Assembly: GCA_015680905.1 (NCBI GenBank)
Contig: CM027377.1
Span: forward strand, 11,742,501 to 11,806,500
Direction of reading: 5' to 3'
Length of the DNA stretch: 64,000 bases
From: Coptis chinensis
Lineage: Eukaryota; Streptophyta; Magnoliopsida; Ranunculales; Ranunculaceae
The notes under the pieces: model-generated
What the model was told of the DNA's origin: nothing
The model's database searches: none
What the model saw: only the letters and a program-made list of their open reading frames with translations
In this document: positions 34,241 to 45,887 of the stretch, piece after piece
Position numbering within the stretch: position 1 is the stretch's first letter
Layout of the letters: every line of letters starts with the position of its first letter
Program-made: the position numbers and the translations under genes

Positions 34241-34449
34241 TGAAATCATTTTTCCGCTTTTGACACACCTGCATTAAGCGTTGGGGATTTTACCGAAAAA
34301 GGCAAGAAACAAGAGGGGTTGGGAAGATAAGACTTCTTCTCCAAGCTATTTTTTAACTATAAGCGGTAAAAAAAAGAGCACTAGATCACTTTTGCAACTT
34401 AAGATATATCACATGCTTTCTCCCAACTTGGTCCCCATTTTCTTTTAGT

Positions 34450-35919
34450 TAGTGCTATGTCATAGTCTTAGTGCGTTATAGTATAAATAAAGTTTGTGAG
34501 TACCTTCTCTAGAAAACTCTCAATGAGGCTATAACTTCGTCCACGTAGGGAATTCTTAGTGGTTTAAGGTCTTATTGCATATGTTCAATGCAAATACACT
34601 CAAATAAATGAGACAAGTTAAAAATACATTTTTGGTCACTTATTTTAATTTCTCATATTTGCTTGAGGGACAAGCAAAATGCTGTTTGGGGGTGGTTTGA
34701 TAAGTGCCCAAAACTGTAGTTTTAACCCCTTAATAATATCACATTTAGACCAATTATGTGTATAATAAATAAGAGTTAGTATTATTCGATTTTTGTGTAT
34801 TTAAGTCTTAGAGTCAAATATGTGAAGAAATATGTCACTTTTACAAAAGAGAAAGGAGCAAAGGTTGGTTACTAAGAAGTTCTATGATTAAAGCCCAAGT
34901 TTCAGGAGAAAAAGACTTTTTAAAGCCTAGTCAAAGCTGAAAAGTCAAAGTCAAAGTCAACGCGGGTAGAAAAAAAAAAAAGAAAAAGTCAAAAAACTTC
35001 CTTGGGCAGTATCTTTGGACTCAGGACCTCAAATTGGGCCTATTATATGTCAAAAGACCGTTTCGGAAAGAAATTTCTAATGGTCTATATCTTGACCCAA
35101 TCAAAGTAGTAAAAGTGGACGAAAAAGGTGTTAAAGTAATTTCGTGCAGAGAAACCCTTTTTAGACATATGTAATTAGGTTTTTGGCTTGATTTTATGGC
35201 CCAAAACATGGCTCCAAAGCCCATACACAAAATTGTAAACCTAACTCTCTCATATATAAAGAGGTTTAAGACTAAACAAAACTTGGATACTCCCCTCTTT
35301 AGTTTAGAATAAATTAGGTCTCTCTCTCTCTCTCTCTCTTAGAACCTTTTAATAAAAGCTTTAGTTTATTCAATTCAAGTATCTTTAATAAAGTAGTTCT
35401 TCATTATGTCTTCTTCTTTCTATTATTATGTCCATGATAGTCCCATGATTCATAGCTAAATTCCCATTAGGGGAGTTTGAATGAGGCTTTGAGATGACTT
35501 GATTTGTTATTAAGGATTTTTGTTTAGGGTTTTAAGTTTAAGTTTTTCTTGACTTAAAGATAAAGAGAGTTTAACCTAAACTAGAGAAATAGTGAGTTTG
35601 CCATGAGAATGAAAACAAGCTTTCTCTCATGCTAATTAATTTATAACTAGAGATAGTATAAAAGTAATTAGGGATCATTAAAAGTCTAATTTTTATATTT
35701 TAACCTTGTGTGAGAATATCTCTAGACTAGGGTTTTCTATACAAATCTATACTAAGATGTTAAGAAATTAAAAGTGGATTTCAATCTCTCTCTAGTTTTC
35801 TCCATATTTGATTCACCTATAAATAATTACTTTAGTTAATATTAGTATAAGATCAATTGATAGTCTTATCTCAGTAGTATAAATTCTCAACATAATATTA
35901 CTCTCACCATTGTTTCTTG
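34450..35919 (+). mobile_element. Ty3/gypsy 3' end: polypurine tract and LTR, B1
   Basis: GAGGGACAAGCAAAATGCTG leads to a polypurine GTTTGGGGGTGG, then TGATAAGTG at 34698, a layout typical of the 3' end of plant gypsy elements where the LTR begins. Inside the LTR are a TATA-like TATATAAAGAGG near 35253 and a CT microsatellite. The LTR end is cut where block B1 stops. No gag-pol is present. Confidence 0.6.
35317..35339. repeat. (CT)n microsatellite, B1
   Basis: About 11 CT units; the B2 counterpart at 52536-52577 has about 21. Confidence 0.95.
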
Positions 35920-38900
35920 TGTTGAAGAGCAATGGAACAAACCAAAACCTGATAACTTTTCATACTCACCAAGCACTCCTCCTCTTTTTGTCCCAGAGAA
36001 GATTCGATACTAATCAAAAGCCCTTAGTCCTTATTTAACCCCTTTCATGAACATGCATCCAATCCCATGTATTACTCAAAACAAAGTGAAACCAAAGAAA
36101 ATAAAATAATAATTATATAATATTGAAACACTAAAGGAAAGAGAAATGAATAAGAGCCACATAGGTATATATAAGAATTGATGAAACCAACACGAGAATT
36201 ATGAGAGCCTTGATTGAATGGTTTCTTACGGTTTTACCACATCAAAGGACTTGGCTGTAGATAATTGAAAGCAAAACAGAGTTTCAAAATAACGTATTTA
36301 AAACAAATTCAGCGAGACATTCTAACAATCACTTAAGATGTAGTAACACACTCAAGCGCTCTTCTACTAAGCTAAAGATCCTTTCGAGATACATAGAACC
36401 ATAAGATAGATCAAGTCCAACGAAAAGCCTTTTCTACAAACAAAAAGTACTAATAAAGTAAAGTCTAGGCACGTTATTTAATTTCTTTTAAACATGCTAC
36501 TTTTCAAACCCATTGTTGAGTAGCTTATTGATGTGGTAACCACATTGAAAAGCATTTCTAATAATGCACGTTTTCTAAAGAAATCAACATACAAAGATTT
36601 TTTTTAATATTCAAAAACAAATATTTTGATAATTTCATGGTGACAATGATTATTAATTGTAATACGTTAATATCTTATTGATGATCATTTGTTCAAGATT
36701 TGGATAACCAAACCAATCACTGATACTACACCTTACACATGACAATATAATCTTCTTAAATTCACACAACTTACAATTTTCATTACTAACAATATCACAG
36801 CCATAAAGTGTTAACTCTACATGCAACTTGCTCTAGGTACTCACCCATCCTAAAACTTGGATGGTAAAGTTCACCCCCACTTTTCTGTAAAACATTAAAA
36901 CATGGTGATCTGATGACTACAACATAATAGTACAACAAACAGTGCTCCTCAACCAAACATACTACAACATAGACATGCAACAACATTAACTGCCCAACAG
37001 ACAACTCATAATCAACTAACCCGCCAACTACTGAAACAAACCAAAACCACATAAACAATTCATTTAAAAATGAGAAGGTACCTCACATGTTGCGCCAATC
37101 AATTGGATCCAAAACAGTGTGTTTATCGTCTCTCAAATTGCTCTAAAATGAGAAGGTACCATTGATGGATTGTAAAACATGCAATGACTTTTTGGCATCT
37201 TTGGTTGATTCTCAGCAATCCCATGATGTTCTAAGAAAATAAATCACAATGTTCAAGAATGCTCATGTCACTTAATCTTAATCTCAACTATCATTAATCA
37301 TTTTCCCAGTAACTGCTAAATCTAGTATTGGGTAATTTTTTGTTGATTACAAACCAATTGGCCTAAAAAAATCTTAAATTTAATCAAAATCAATGTTTCA
37401 CCTAGTAAGAAGTCTCAAACTCAAATACCTATTATTTTGTTGGCTTTTGTCTTCCATGAGGTTGATGGTGCACTACTTGTCAATGTCTTCATTGTGAACC
37501 ACAGAGAATATCAGCTAACCATTCAAAGATAGAGAGAAAATTAGTTAGCTTCTAACCGAGAAGATCTATTAACATTTTAATCGGAAGGATTAAGCTATTG
37601 ATTGAAAAATAAATATAACAACTCTACCTACTATCTGACTCCACCGCTCATGAATAATCTGTTTTTCTCATGGTTATCTAGTTTGTCATATTAATCTCTT
37701 ATATAACTCAACTGCAATAGGCAACCTAACACATTATCATAAGGATACAAAATAGAATCATGCACCTTAGAGTTTGAACTTCGATATCAGATAATAATAT
37801 TTAGTGAAAATTCTCAATACATTGTGATGTCAACACTTTAGTGGCAATTTATAGTTTTAGATTTCTTAACATATACTTGTCCTTTTTAATGAAAACATTG
37901 TGATGAAAATACATTATTTCATATCATCATTGGTGTTTATTATATACCGGATTACATTGATTATAAAAATCTTGAGAATCTACAAAACCAAAGCCAAATC
38001 CAAATGAAAATTTTCTAAATTATACTCCGTGTAATTAGATTACTCTCCAGTTTAAGATTCAAGTAAATATCATTCTCAATAGCCTCCAAGATATTTCAAT
38101 GCAACTCTCAATAACATTAATCAAAATGTAATGGTTTTGCAACAAAATCAAGATATTACTTTGTATTTGCCCTGAACCAAAGTGTCTTTGAATGGTTTTT
38201 ATTTTGGTTTGGATTGCATGCGTATTGAGCAGCTCAAAATGGAACATTCAGTAGAACCCTACAGTTTTAACTCTTTCAAAATTGTCAACTACACATAGGA
38301 TTCAAACTTTTGGTATAGTTATCAAATTACTCACCAAGACTCGGTGTAAGCTACTGACTCCAATTCTACACATTGCTAATTAAAAAAATTATTCAAACTT
38401 CAAAAAGAGCCATGCTAGCCTATTATATTTTCAACAGCAAGCAACAACTTGTGAAGAGTCTAAATTTGATTGAGTTGCGAGGACCCCAAGTTAAATGCTT
38501 TGGGAGAATTATAAAAGAAAAAAGAATTATTAGTTGCCAGGCAGGCATGCAAAATGAGAGATGGGATAACAGAGAGTGGTACCTTTTGGCCCTGGGGAAT
38601 AGAGGAACGGAGCTTTTGGATGTCGGAATTGATGGAGAGGGCACGCTGACGGAGCGATATGATTGTTCTTCGGCTGTGGATTTGGAGATGAAGCTGGAGG
38701 CTGACTCTCGCAAAATTATGGATAAAATACAATTGAAGTGGATAACCATATCACCTTGAAAACTTTTTGCCATATGGCCTCTTGCCCCGTAAAGGCCAGG
38801 GGCAAGTTAATACCCCTGAAGAGCCATCCAGTCTAGCTCTTTCTCCCACCTTTCCCAATCCCACCAAACAAAAGAATCTGGAAGGAAGTAAGTTTAGTGC

Positions 38901-39610
38901 TTCCATTGTTGTAAATATATGTATTGAATTTGTATGCAGCTAGAATACTAAGTTATCTACATGATATCATATTGTAAATGATTGCAAAGCAAAGGGAAAA
39001 ATAACTATTTCACTTAAATTGGAATATATGGAAACTTAAAAGGTTCACCTTTGAAGTGGATTATCGGCGGTGAAGATTGAAAAACAATAAAAGAAAATGT
39101 CAAAGGATCTCAAAGAGATTGCTATCTACTAACATACTTGATCAAATAAAATTGTCATTGGTACCAATATATGTTTCCCTCTAAAATTTATGCGTCCCAA
39201 TATTGGGTCAAACGATTTTCAAATAGTAACATTTATATCACCTAAATGTGGAGTTAATTATCGTAAGAGATTGGGTTTTCTAGACATGTTAGTTTTGACT
39301 TTTGAGAAAAGGAAAACCAAAAAATCAATCTGAAACAAAGAAAAGAACACAATCAATACTTATTGTTTTCAGAGTGGTCGCCATGTCGTCATGTATCAGA
39401 AGATGCAGACTCTATTCAGAATTTGTGTACAAATATAAGTTTATAGGAGTCAGCACATCTACATTCTCGGCATGACACTTATTTGCACTGCATGTATCGT
39501 TGTTACAGATAAATGGAGTCAAAACCATTCTACTTCACTACTGTGTTTTATATCCTACCAAGATTAACATATTTAATGCTTTCTTTTCAGTTTGTTCAAT
39601 AATTGGATTA
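35920..39610. other. Unassigned spacer between block B1 and the orphan exon
   Basis: Unique in this window and AT-rich. An open stretch around 38373-38773 is readable on both strands but has no motif that I recognise. No transposon ends identified. Confidence 0.4.
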
Positions 39611-39614
39611 GTAC

Positions 39615-39923
39615 CTGAGGTTCCACATGATCATTGCTAGTTGAGGAATGAATTATTGTTTTCTCCAGCAAAGGTGGTGACATCCGCGACGCAATATGAG
39701 TTGAATCTTCAAATGACACTCCTGGAGCCTCAGGGTCCAACATATCCACAGTGGAGTGGGGAACAACCACGTGGAAAAGATTATGTCCAACCTGAACATC
39801 TGCTTCCTTACTCACTGAACTCATATCTTCAGATTCAGTATGTGATAAAGATGAAACCGAGCCGTAAGGAACATCCTTAGTCACTGATGGTGCGGTATTT
39901 GGAGCATATAGATCAAAGATCAT
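39615..39923 (-). pseudogene. Orphan exon of an unrecognised protein
   Basis: About 103 codons on the minus strand, acidic and Ser/Thr-rich (SSLSHTESEDMSSVSKE, then PLLEKTIIHSSTS), with no recognisable domain. The frame runs into CCTCAG followed by GTACTAA at 39614, a plausible 5' splice site, so this looks like one exon rather than a full gene. It lies ~830 bp upstream of a Helitron 3' end on the plus strand, so capture of a gene fragment by a Helitron is possible but unproven. Confidence 0.35.
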
Positions 39924-40751
39924 TACGATTATTGCCGTAAAACTTCGGTTCTTATAACATCAGTCACTAATCGTGGTTAATTCTCTAGATTTGAATTCAT
40001 TCTCCTCAATTTCATGCAAAAGTGATGATGCAAGGTTACAAACCCCATCCTTCGCCGAGTGATCTCTCAATTATGCAACCTTTGGGCAGTTCTTCAAAAA
40101 AGTTCAAACCAACGCATGTACACACACTCTTACTATTGATTTGTTTTTTGGTTTTGTTGTTAATGGAGAAGTTTTGGTTGTGAAAAATGGAGGCAAGAAT
40201 TAAGAACCTTTTGTAGAGAAAAACGCAAGACTTTCGGAGAAAAGTTAGGTTTTGAGGAGAATTTGTATAAAGTTTATTTAATTTGTTATTTATTTTTTTT
40301 TTAATTTGAGGAGGCCATAGAAAATTAAGAATAGATTAGGGAGATTTAAACAAATCTGGGGAGGTATTTCTAATTATTAGGACCTCCTCTTTTTTAGAAA
40401 CCACTAATATTACTCGGAGTGCAAAATAGAGCGATATGGTGAGGAGAGAGAATGTGCGCGAGCTTTTATATATATATATATATAGATATTATACATAATA
40501 TGGGTGCGAGCAATAGTGAAATCTGTTTCTGTCACGGTGGTAGAATTGTAATTTTAACGTTTTAAGGTGGGTGGTAATTTCTTAATTTCTCAATTTTTTA
40601 TTATTTTTTTTATTTTTGGAGGGGGCAAAATGGTAAGTTTGCAATTTTTAGATTTGTTTTTTGTGGGCAAACCAATAATTTTGGCATGGTTAGAGGGCAA
40701 ATTTATAAGTTTGTTACATTTTAAGAATGAACCATCACATGTTTTGAGAAT
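39924..40751. other. Non-coding sequence upstream of a Helitron terminus
   Basis: Contains AT-rich and T-run DNA, a short TA tract (about 40468-40483), and no recognised gene. It probably belongs to the Helitron ending at 40785; the TC start could not be located. Confidence 0.4.
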
Positions 40752-40785
40752 ACGTGTGGTTCAACCACACGTGCATAGAGGCTAG
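40752..40785 (+). mobile_element. Helitron 3' terminus, plus strand
   Basis: A perfect 10-bp stem, ACGTGTGGTT / AACCACACGT with a one-base loop (40752-40772), then nine bases, then CTAG (40782-40785) followed by T. Hairpin, short spacer and CTRR before T is the canonical Helitron 3' end. Confidence 0.85.
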
Positions 40786-40787
40786 TT

Positions 40788-40816
40788 ACTAGTATATTGC
40801 CCGTGTCGTACGACAC
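40788..40816 (-). mobile_element. Second Helitron 3' terminus, minus strand
   Basis: Read on the minus strand: palindrome GTGTCGTACGACAC (40803-40816), then GGGCAATATACTAGT. This matches the end of the Helitron at 9602-9935 (GGGCAAATACTAG) and lies tail-to-tail with the previous terminus. The body would extend right, perhaps up to or into the F-box locus; its 5' end was not found. Confidence 0.75.
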
Positions 40817-41007
40817 TAAAAAGCCTAATTGAAATCCGACTAAAAAAACTCCAATCGAAACCCAGTAGAAGCCGAACAAAAAAGGTCCAACCGAAGCCCA
40901 CTAAAAACCTAGCCGCATTTGTTGATTTCAATAATGATAGAACACTCTTATTCCACACTATTAAACGACCTACACCTCATAAGCCTTTAGATTCGCCACA
41001 TCATAAA

Positions 41008-42090
41008 CTAGATCCAAAGAGTAGGGGGTGGTGTTGGATGTCCAACACCAATTTTTCCTTCACAATTTCCACCATATGGAAACACTTGGTAAGAGTTGAA
41101 GAAACGGTAATTTACAAGGTGTGTTGACTGGATTCCATCAATATAAAACGGAGTATATCTACCGGTTTCAGTATTGTGAGATACCAATAGATATGAATCA
41201 TATAGTAGTAAAATTTCACCATTCTTCAAAACAGATATAGGCATAACCTTTTTAAATACCATGCCAAACATAACATCCCCTGTTCTGATAATGAGTCTGG
41301 TCCAGGATTCCTTGTCGTTGTAGTCTTTCATAATCCATAATTCAGAAGTATCAACTATACTGGAAGAACCACATATAGACAGACATCCACCTAAATCCGC
41401 AAGGAGAAGATCTGGCATAAGATACAAACTGCTTAGGGGGAGCGGAATGCGCCCAAATTTTTCACAAGTCAAATCAAGTGATAGAATTCGATAACTATAG
41501 GTCAACCAATGCAATGACCCATTAACTAGTGCATATGAAGCGCTGAAGCATCTTACGTTAGGAACATCGTCCACTTTTCGCCATAAGTTGGAGCCTAGGG
41601 TGTGCATGTAAGCCTCACTTTTCAAATTATCCCCGATTAGCAAAAGTTGCACCACCTTGAATTCGTTACCAGACCGATCCAAACCGAGTCCTAGAACGAT
41701 GTCAGGATGCCCACATTCAACCAAGGGCAAGTCGGGCAACTTTACACAATCTCGTGTACCAGGATTATACACGTGAATGCCGCTTTTATCACTAAAGAAG
41801 CATAAGTGTCCACTTACGTAGGGTTTTGCATAACATCCCATGCAATGTGGACAAACAAGATTAATCTTCGTGGACTTCTTATAACGATGTACATCCTCTT
41901 CTTCTACAATGTACACTAAACGGCTGTGACGATCTAGGATGATAAAAGACGATTTCTTGAGTGAGCCAGAAAAGCGGAGAACATTAATAATATTATGCCA
42001 TGTTTTACACACAGACCTGCATCTAAGGACTGAACTGAGAGGAAGCGTTGAGAGGATTTTTGAAGTGATTTCGTTTGGGAGGTAAACCAT
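41008..42090 (-). CDS. F-box protein with F-box-associated (FBA/kelch-like) domain
   Basis: Starting at the ATG 42088-42090 gives about 360 residues. An F-box occupies residues 3-40 (LPNEITSKILSTLPLSSVLR, then CRSVCKTWHNII), the segment that binds SKP1 in SCF ubiquitin ligases. The rest fits the F-box-associated interaction domain: YNPGTRDCVKLPDLP, a GLGLDRSGNEFKVVQ segment, an LHWLTY segment and an ELWIMKDY segment are its usual landmarks. No intron is needed, as is common in this family. The frame stays open another 30 codons upstream, but that part comes from a tandem repeat, and the F-box normally begins near the N terminus. No damage seen. It is the only intact host gene here and sits between the two B blocks. 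Its target is unknown. Confidence 0.88.
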   Translation of the reverse strand: MVYLPNEITSKILSTLPLSSVLRCRSVCKTWHNIINVLRFSGSLKKSSFIILDRHSRLVYIVEEEDVHRYKKSTKINLVCPHCMGCYAKPYVSGHLCFFSDKSGIHVYNPGTRDCVKLPDLPLVECGHPDIVLGLGLDRSGNEFKVVQLLLIGDNLKSEAYMHTLGSNLWRKVDDVPNVRCFSASYALVNGSLHWLTYSYRILSLDLTCEKFGRIPLPLSSLYLMPDLLLADLGGCLSICGSSSIVDTSELWIMKDYNDKESWTRLIIRTGDVMFGMVFKKVMPISVLKNGEILLLYDSYLLVSHNTETGRYTPFYIDGIQSTHLVNYRFFNSYQVFPYGGNCEGKIGVGHPTPPPTLWI

Positions 42091-42103
42091 AGTTCTTATT
42101 GCC

Positions 42104-42340
42104 CAATAAACCAAGTACCTTCCTGCCAAAAGATTGGAGTAGAAGACGTGTATATATGGAACCAAGTCCTTATTGTCCATGGAGTCCTAAACCAAGTACC
42201 TTGCAGGATTGGAGTAGAAGACGTGTATATATGGAACCGAGTTCTTATTGTCCAATATTGCCCAATAAACCAAGTCCTTTCAATAGCCAGTGAGTGTGAC
42301 AATTTGGACCTCCACAAATTGTCCATGGAGTCCTAAAGAG
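42104..42340. repeat. Tandem repeat in the 5' flank of the F-box gene
   Basis: A ~75-82 bp unit with GATTGGAGTAGAAGACGTG and TATATATGGAACC occurs twice (about 42107-42187 and 42188-42264) plus a partial third. CCATGGAGTCCTAA recurs at 42176 and 42322. It lies immediately upstream of the gene, where it would form the 5' UTR or proximal promoter. Confidence 0.85.
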
Positions 42341-42959
42341 AAATCCCGCAATATAAAAAGGTTGAGGATTTCAGACCCTTAGATTGTTTTCGATTTTAAG
42401 GGGTATGATCTAATGGCTATAATCACTACCCTTTGTTTTATTTTATTTTTTGGTAACGCGCCATATCAAAATCAGGTTATCAAGTCTCAAATCCTGATCA
42501 GTACCAAACAGAATTTTATAGGCCAAGCATACCTTCTATTCTGTTGCAGATTTTCCCTTAAAGATGCGCTTTCATGCCATATTGTTACAGCTGCATACAC
42601 AGGATTCTAACAGACGTTGATATGCAATACTTCTTACTACTGTTTCTAGCCTTTGGTAAAAGTTAGATTTGTCGATAAGAAAGAGTGAAAGACAACCACA
42701 AATGTGTTTGCCACACTCACTGACTATTGAATTGTACTTTTCTTTATGTTGCACAACCAAAATATTTGGATATGAATCATAACAGGATGAGAACTGACTT
42801 ATACAAATTTTATAAAAAAACCTGAAACCACATTAAAAATGGAGAAGAATAATACACTATACACAAATTAAAAATGCATCAGCACACACAAGTGGTATTT
42901 TACAATTTAGTTCCTTCATAGGCATTCAGTAGCTGAGATGTAAATCTTGAATCAAGAGC

Positions 42960-43216
42960 TCAAAAGCAAGTAGACACTCGTGATTCTTCAGTTTTTACAA
43001 GAGTCCATCTTGCCCTCAAGGCAGATGTTTTCCTGGCATGTGATATGAAGCCGATCATATATCCCACAAAGACACCCAGTATCAAGAGACTGACGCCTTT
43101 CACATACCATGACACCATAGAACTCACCTCAACACCACCAGCACCACTGCTACCATTAAGAAGTTGACCAGACACCAGGATTTCCACGACGTCATGTGGT
43201 TCCCCATCATGGTTAC
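42960..43216 (-). pseudogene. Terminal exon of an unrecognised single-pass membrane protein, B2 copy
   Basis: After an ATATATAG acceptor the exon reads [20 protein letters not shown], a small Gly/Ser linker, then a hydrophobic segment VKGVSLLILGVFVGYMIGFI of ~20 residues that looks like one membrane helix, a basic HARKTSALRARW stretch and a short tail ending at a stop at 42960. The arrangement suggests the C-terminal end of a type I membrane protein. I cannot name the family. The rest of the gene is absent, and next to it begins LTR sequence, so it is a displaced host exon. The B1 copy is frameshifted. Confidence 0.55.
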
Positions 43217-43279
43217 CTATATATGTAAGTGTAAGCTTTTCTTTTGTGGCGAGAAGCCTTGTGTAACCGAACTCCCCAC

Positions 43280-45887
43280 CACGGTATAAAGACTGATCTG
43301 GTTGAGGGTAGATTGGGTCCTTTTAGAATGAGATTGGGTATGTTTGTAAAACATAAGAAAGTAAGTTCTGTGTGTCAGCTTTTCAACACAAAAAGCCTCG
43401 ATGCATTTGGACACCTTTGGAAAGCGTGGTGTCATTTGGAAGATAGTCCGTCAGAAATCTAGTTTGCTGAAAAATTAGGATTTTTACCATTTTCAACTTA
43501 AGTTTTCTTCTAGATGGGCTGAGGTTGGGACTTCGAGTTCTACATGAAAAAGTATATCTACATACCCTAGTTTCTAAATAATTAAGTTACATGTCATTTG
43601 GATAAATGTAGGAAAAACTATAGCATTGACTATGTGGCTGATAAGAACTACGAAGGCTTGATTCCAATCCTGAAAGATTTGGATACGTAGGCAGCTTTAA
43701 ACAAAAGTGCAGCCACTATATCTATAATATATATATTAGTTTGTGTGATAACTATGTGATTGTGTTAGAAATTACTATCGTTTGAGACTACATACATATA
43801 TATGTGTGAGATAGAAGTTGTATATGAATATAGACTTTAGTATATGTGGATCTGTTTTGGACATTAATGGGTGTGGACTTGAATATAGGCTAATGAACTA
43901 TTTGTTTACGATATTGTGTATATGAGTGTGGTTATGTAAATTGTATTTGTTTGATTATAAGTCTATTTACATTCAATGATATTTAAGTGCTTGATTTGCC
44001 TTGACGCGCGAAAATGACTCTCTGCATGTGTGGTCTGTTTTGACATGAGTAATGCTAGTATAGTTATAAGTGATAATAATGTTTTAATGTGTCGCCTACA
44101 TCTTTAGAACTCTCCATGCCTCAGGATTTGGTGATAAGATATTATGACTTGTGATGTCATGTGATATATGGGTATTTATTGAATGTGACATGAATGACCC
44201 AATAGTTTGGACTGCCTTAGAGAGAAACTAAGGTATTCGCCTTGCGGGTTGGTCGTATTCCTTGAATGTACGGGAATGTAGGTTTGGGTATTCCTTGAAT
44301 GTGGCGGGAATGACTCGGGGCATTCATTGAATGTGTCATGAATGGCTCGTTAGTGTTATAATATGTATTCCTTGAATGTGGCGGGAATGACCTAAGGTAT
44401 TCATTGAATGTGCCATGAATGACCTATTAGTATTATGATGGGTATTCCTTGAATGTAGCGGGAATGACCCAAGGTATTCATTGAATGTGCCATGAATGAC
44501 CTAATATTTTGTTATGCCCAAAGGAGGCTTTGTGATTATGTGTATGGAAAGCCCAGAGATGGCTGTGACTCACAAGTTACGAGTTTACAAAATGAAAGTA
44601 TGTTTCTTGGAGGCGATATCCCACTTGGGACATATGTCTTGTAGTGGTACTCGGTGTGAGTGAGGCACACGGATATATGTGATTTAGCAAATGTGTGTAG
44701 TGCAAATCATGGAGTAGGAACTAAAAGGTCAATGTGTGCGTTAATAAATGAGTCAACAAGATAAGTAATAAGCAAAGTAAAAATATTGATTTTTTTCGTG
44801 TGATGGAGTTATTGCATATGAATATTTATATATTATGATGTATATGATTTCTTATGAGAAATATATACGTGGTTTGTATGAGTTGATACTCACAAAGGAT
44901 GAATGTACTACTTGGTTGTGATAATTCCCCGTTCTCATAAGTAGACGAGTGGGTTTTAAGTAAAAGTATATGAATTGTGTGATGTTATGGATGTGAAGTG
45001 TGACTGTGAATAATATTAATAAATGATGGTGATTTCTATGTGATTGCGAAATGACTCTAACTTGATATGTTATTACGAAAATATTAATGACTTGTGATAG
45101 TCTGAGATCTATGGTTATGCACGCAGAAACTTTATGACGTAATGATGTCATGTGAATGACTACCCTTGATATATGTATTATGATAAGTGGTATTCCCCGA
45201 ATATACGGGACGAACCAGGTTATATCAATTAGACTTAAATGTCTTAAAAGAGGTTTGGTTATAAATGGAAATTTGACTGGCTGAGATAAATCATTTTATT
45301 GTGATGTTTAAGTCTGTTTTGCACGAGGGTAGGATCTATTAATCTTTTCTGCAGGGACGTAAATATCCTACCCTAAGACGACGTGTTGGCTTAAAGGTAA
45401 GGTATACCAAACTCATATTTAATTAGGTTATCATATGTGCATTTTATAAATAGAATGTAAGTGGTATTTATGTTGTGAATTATTTTGGAAAGTGGGAATG
45501 ATGAGTACTGTTATATGAGATTCTTGGAAATTTGTATATTGTGGGCGAAATCTTACTTGGGAAGAAACTACACGCCGTTTTGAAAAACGGAACTATATTG
45601 TCTTCCAAGTTGAAATGGTTGGTAATGTTATATTTATTAATTTGAAAGATTATTATATATATTTTGTTGTTAATACTCATACCAGCAAATTCAATTTGCT
45701 GACCCATGTTTGCTTTGTTTTGCAACGTGCGTGGGTGTATTCTTGGGAACATAGATGGTGGAGTGCAGTGGATAAGGACACGAGATTTGGAGTTGCTCTT
45801 GGAGTCTTCTGGTTTAAGATTTTTTGAAGAGTTGGTTAGTTTCTTGGTAGTTTAATAATGTGATTTAAGGACTGTTCCTTTTAGTTT
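43280..45887 (+). repeat. Internal part of a large LTR, B2 copy
   Basis: Counterpart of 26090-28700 and of about 55000-57480 in the LTR at 53373. Cut on the right by the CACTA end at 45888. The alternating motif array lies at 44170-44510. Confidence 0.85.

Larger units (their letters stand above)
30320..34449 (-). mobile_element. L1-type LINE lacking its 3' part, copy B1
   Basis: A minus-strand LINE with 5' UTR (about 34250-34449), ORF1 (about 33000-34240) and ORF2 (from 32639). The element stops inside RT after the KYLGLPL motif near 30330, so thumb, RNase H, 3' UTR and poly(A) are missing. This is the reverse of the usual 5' truncation of LINEs and implies a later deletion or break. Same structure in B2. 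Confidence 0.9.
25251..35919. repeat. Composite 10.7-kb duplicated block, copy B1
   Basis: Collinear and direct with 42453-53157. It contains, in order, a host terminal exon (minus), part of a large LTR, a CACTA end, a 3'-truncated LINE and a gypsy-type LTR. Similarity starts near AACGC...CATATCAAAA and stops at TTGTTTCTTGTG (35919). The flanks show no shared short duplication, so the block is more likely a segmental duplication than one transposon. Many of its differences from B2 sit at CAG/CTG sites and look like consensus errors. Confidence 0.9.

Noticed and set aside
25251..35919. Block B1 as a single giant transposon
   Set aside because: It is a patchwork of four element types plus a host exon, with no terminal repeats of its own and no matching target duplication at the ends.
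38373..38773. Overlapping open frames on both strands, one Arg/Ser-rich at its N terminus
   Set aside because: Several frames are open over the same DNA with no motif to choose between them.
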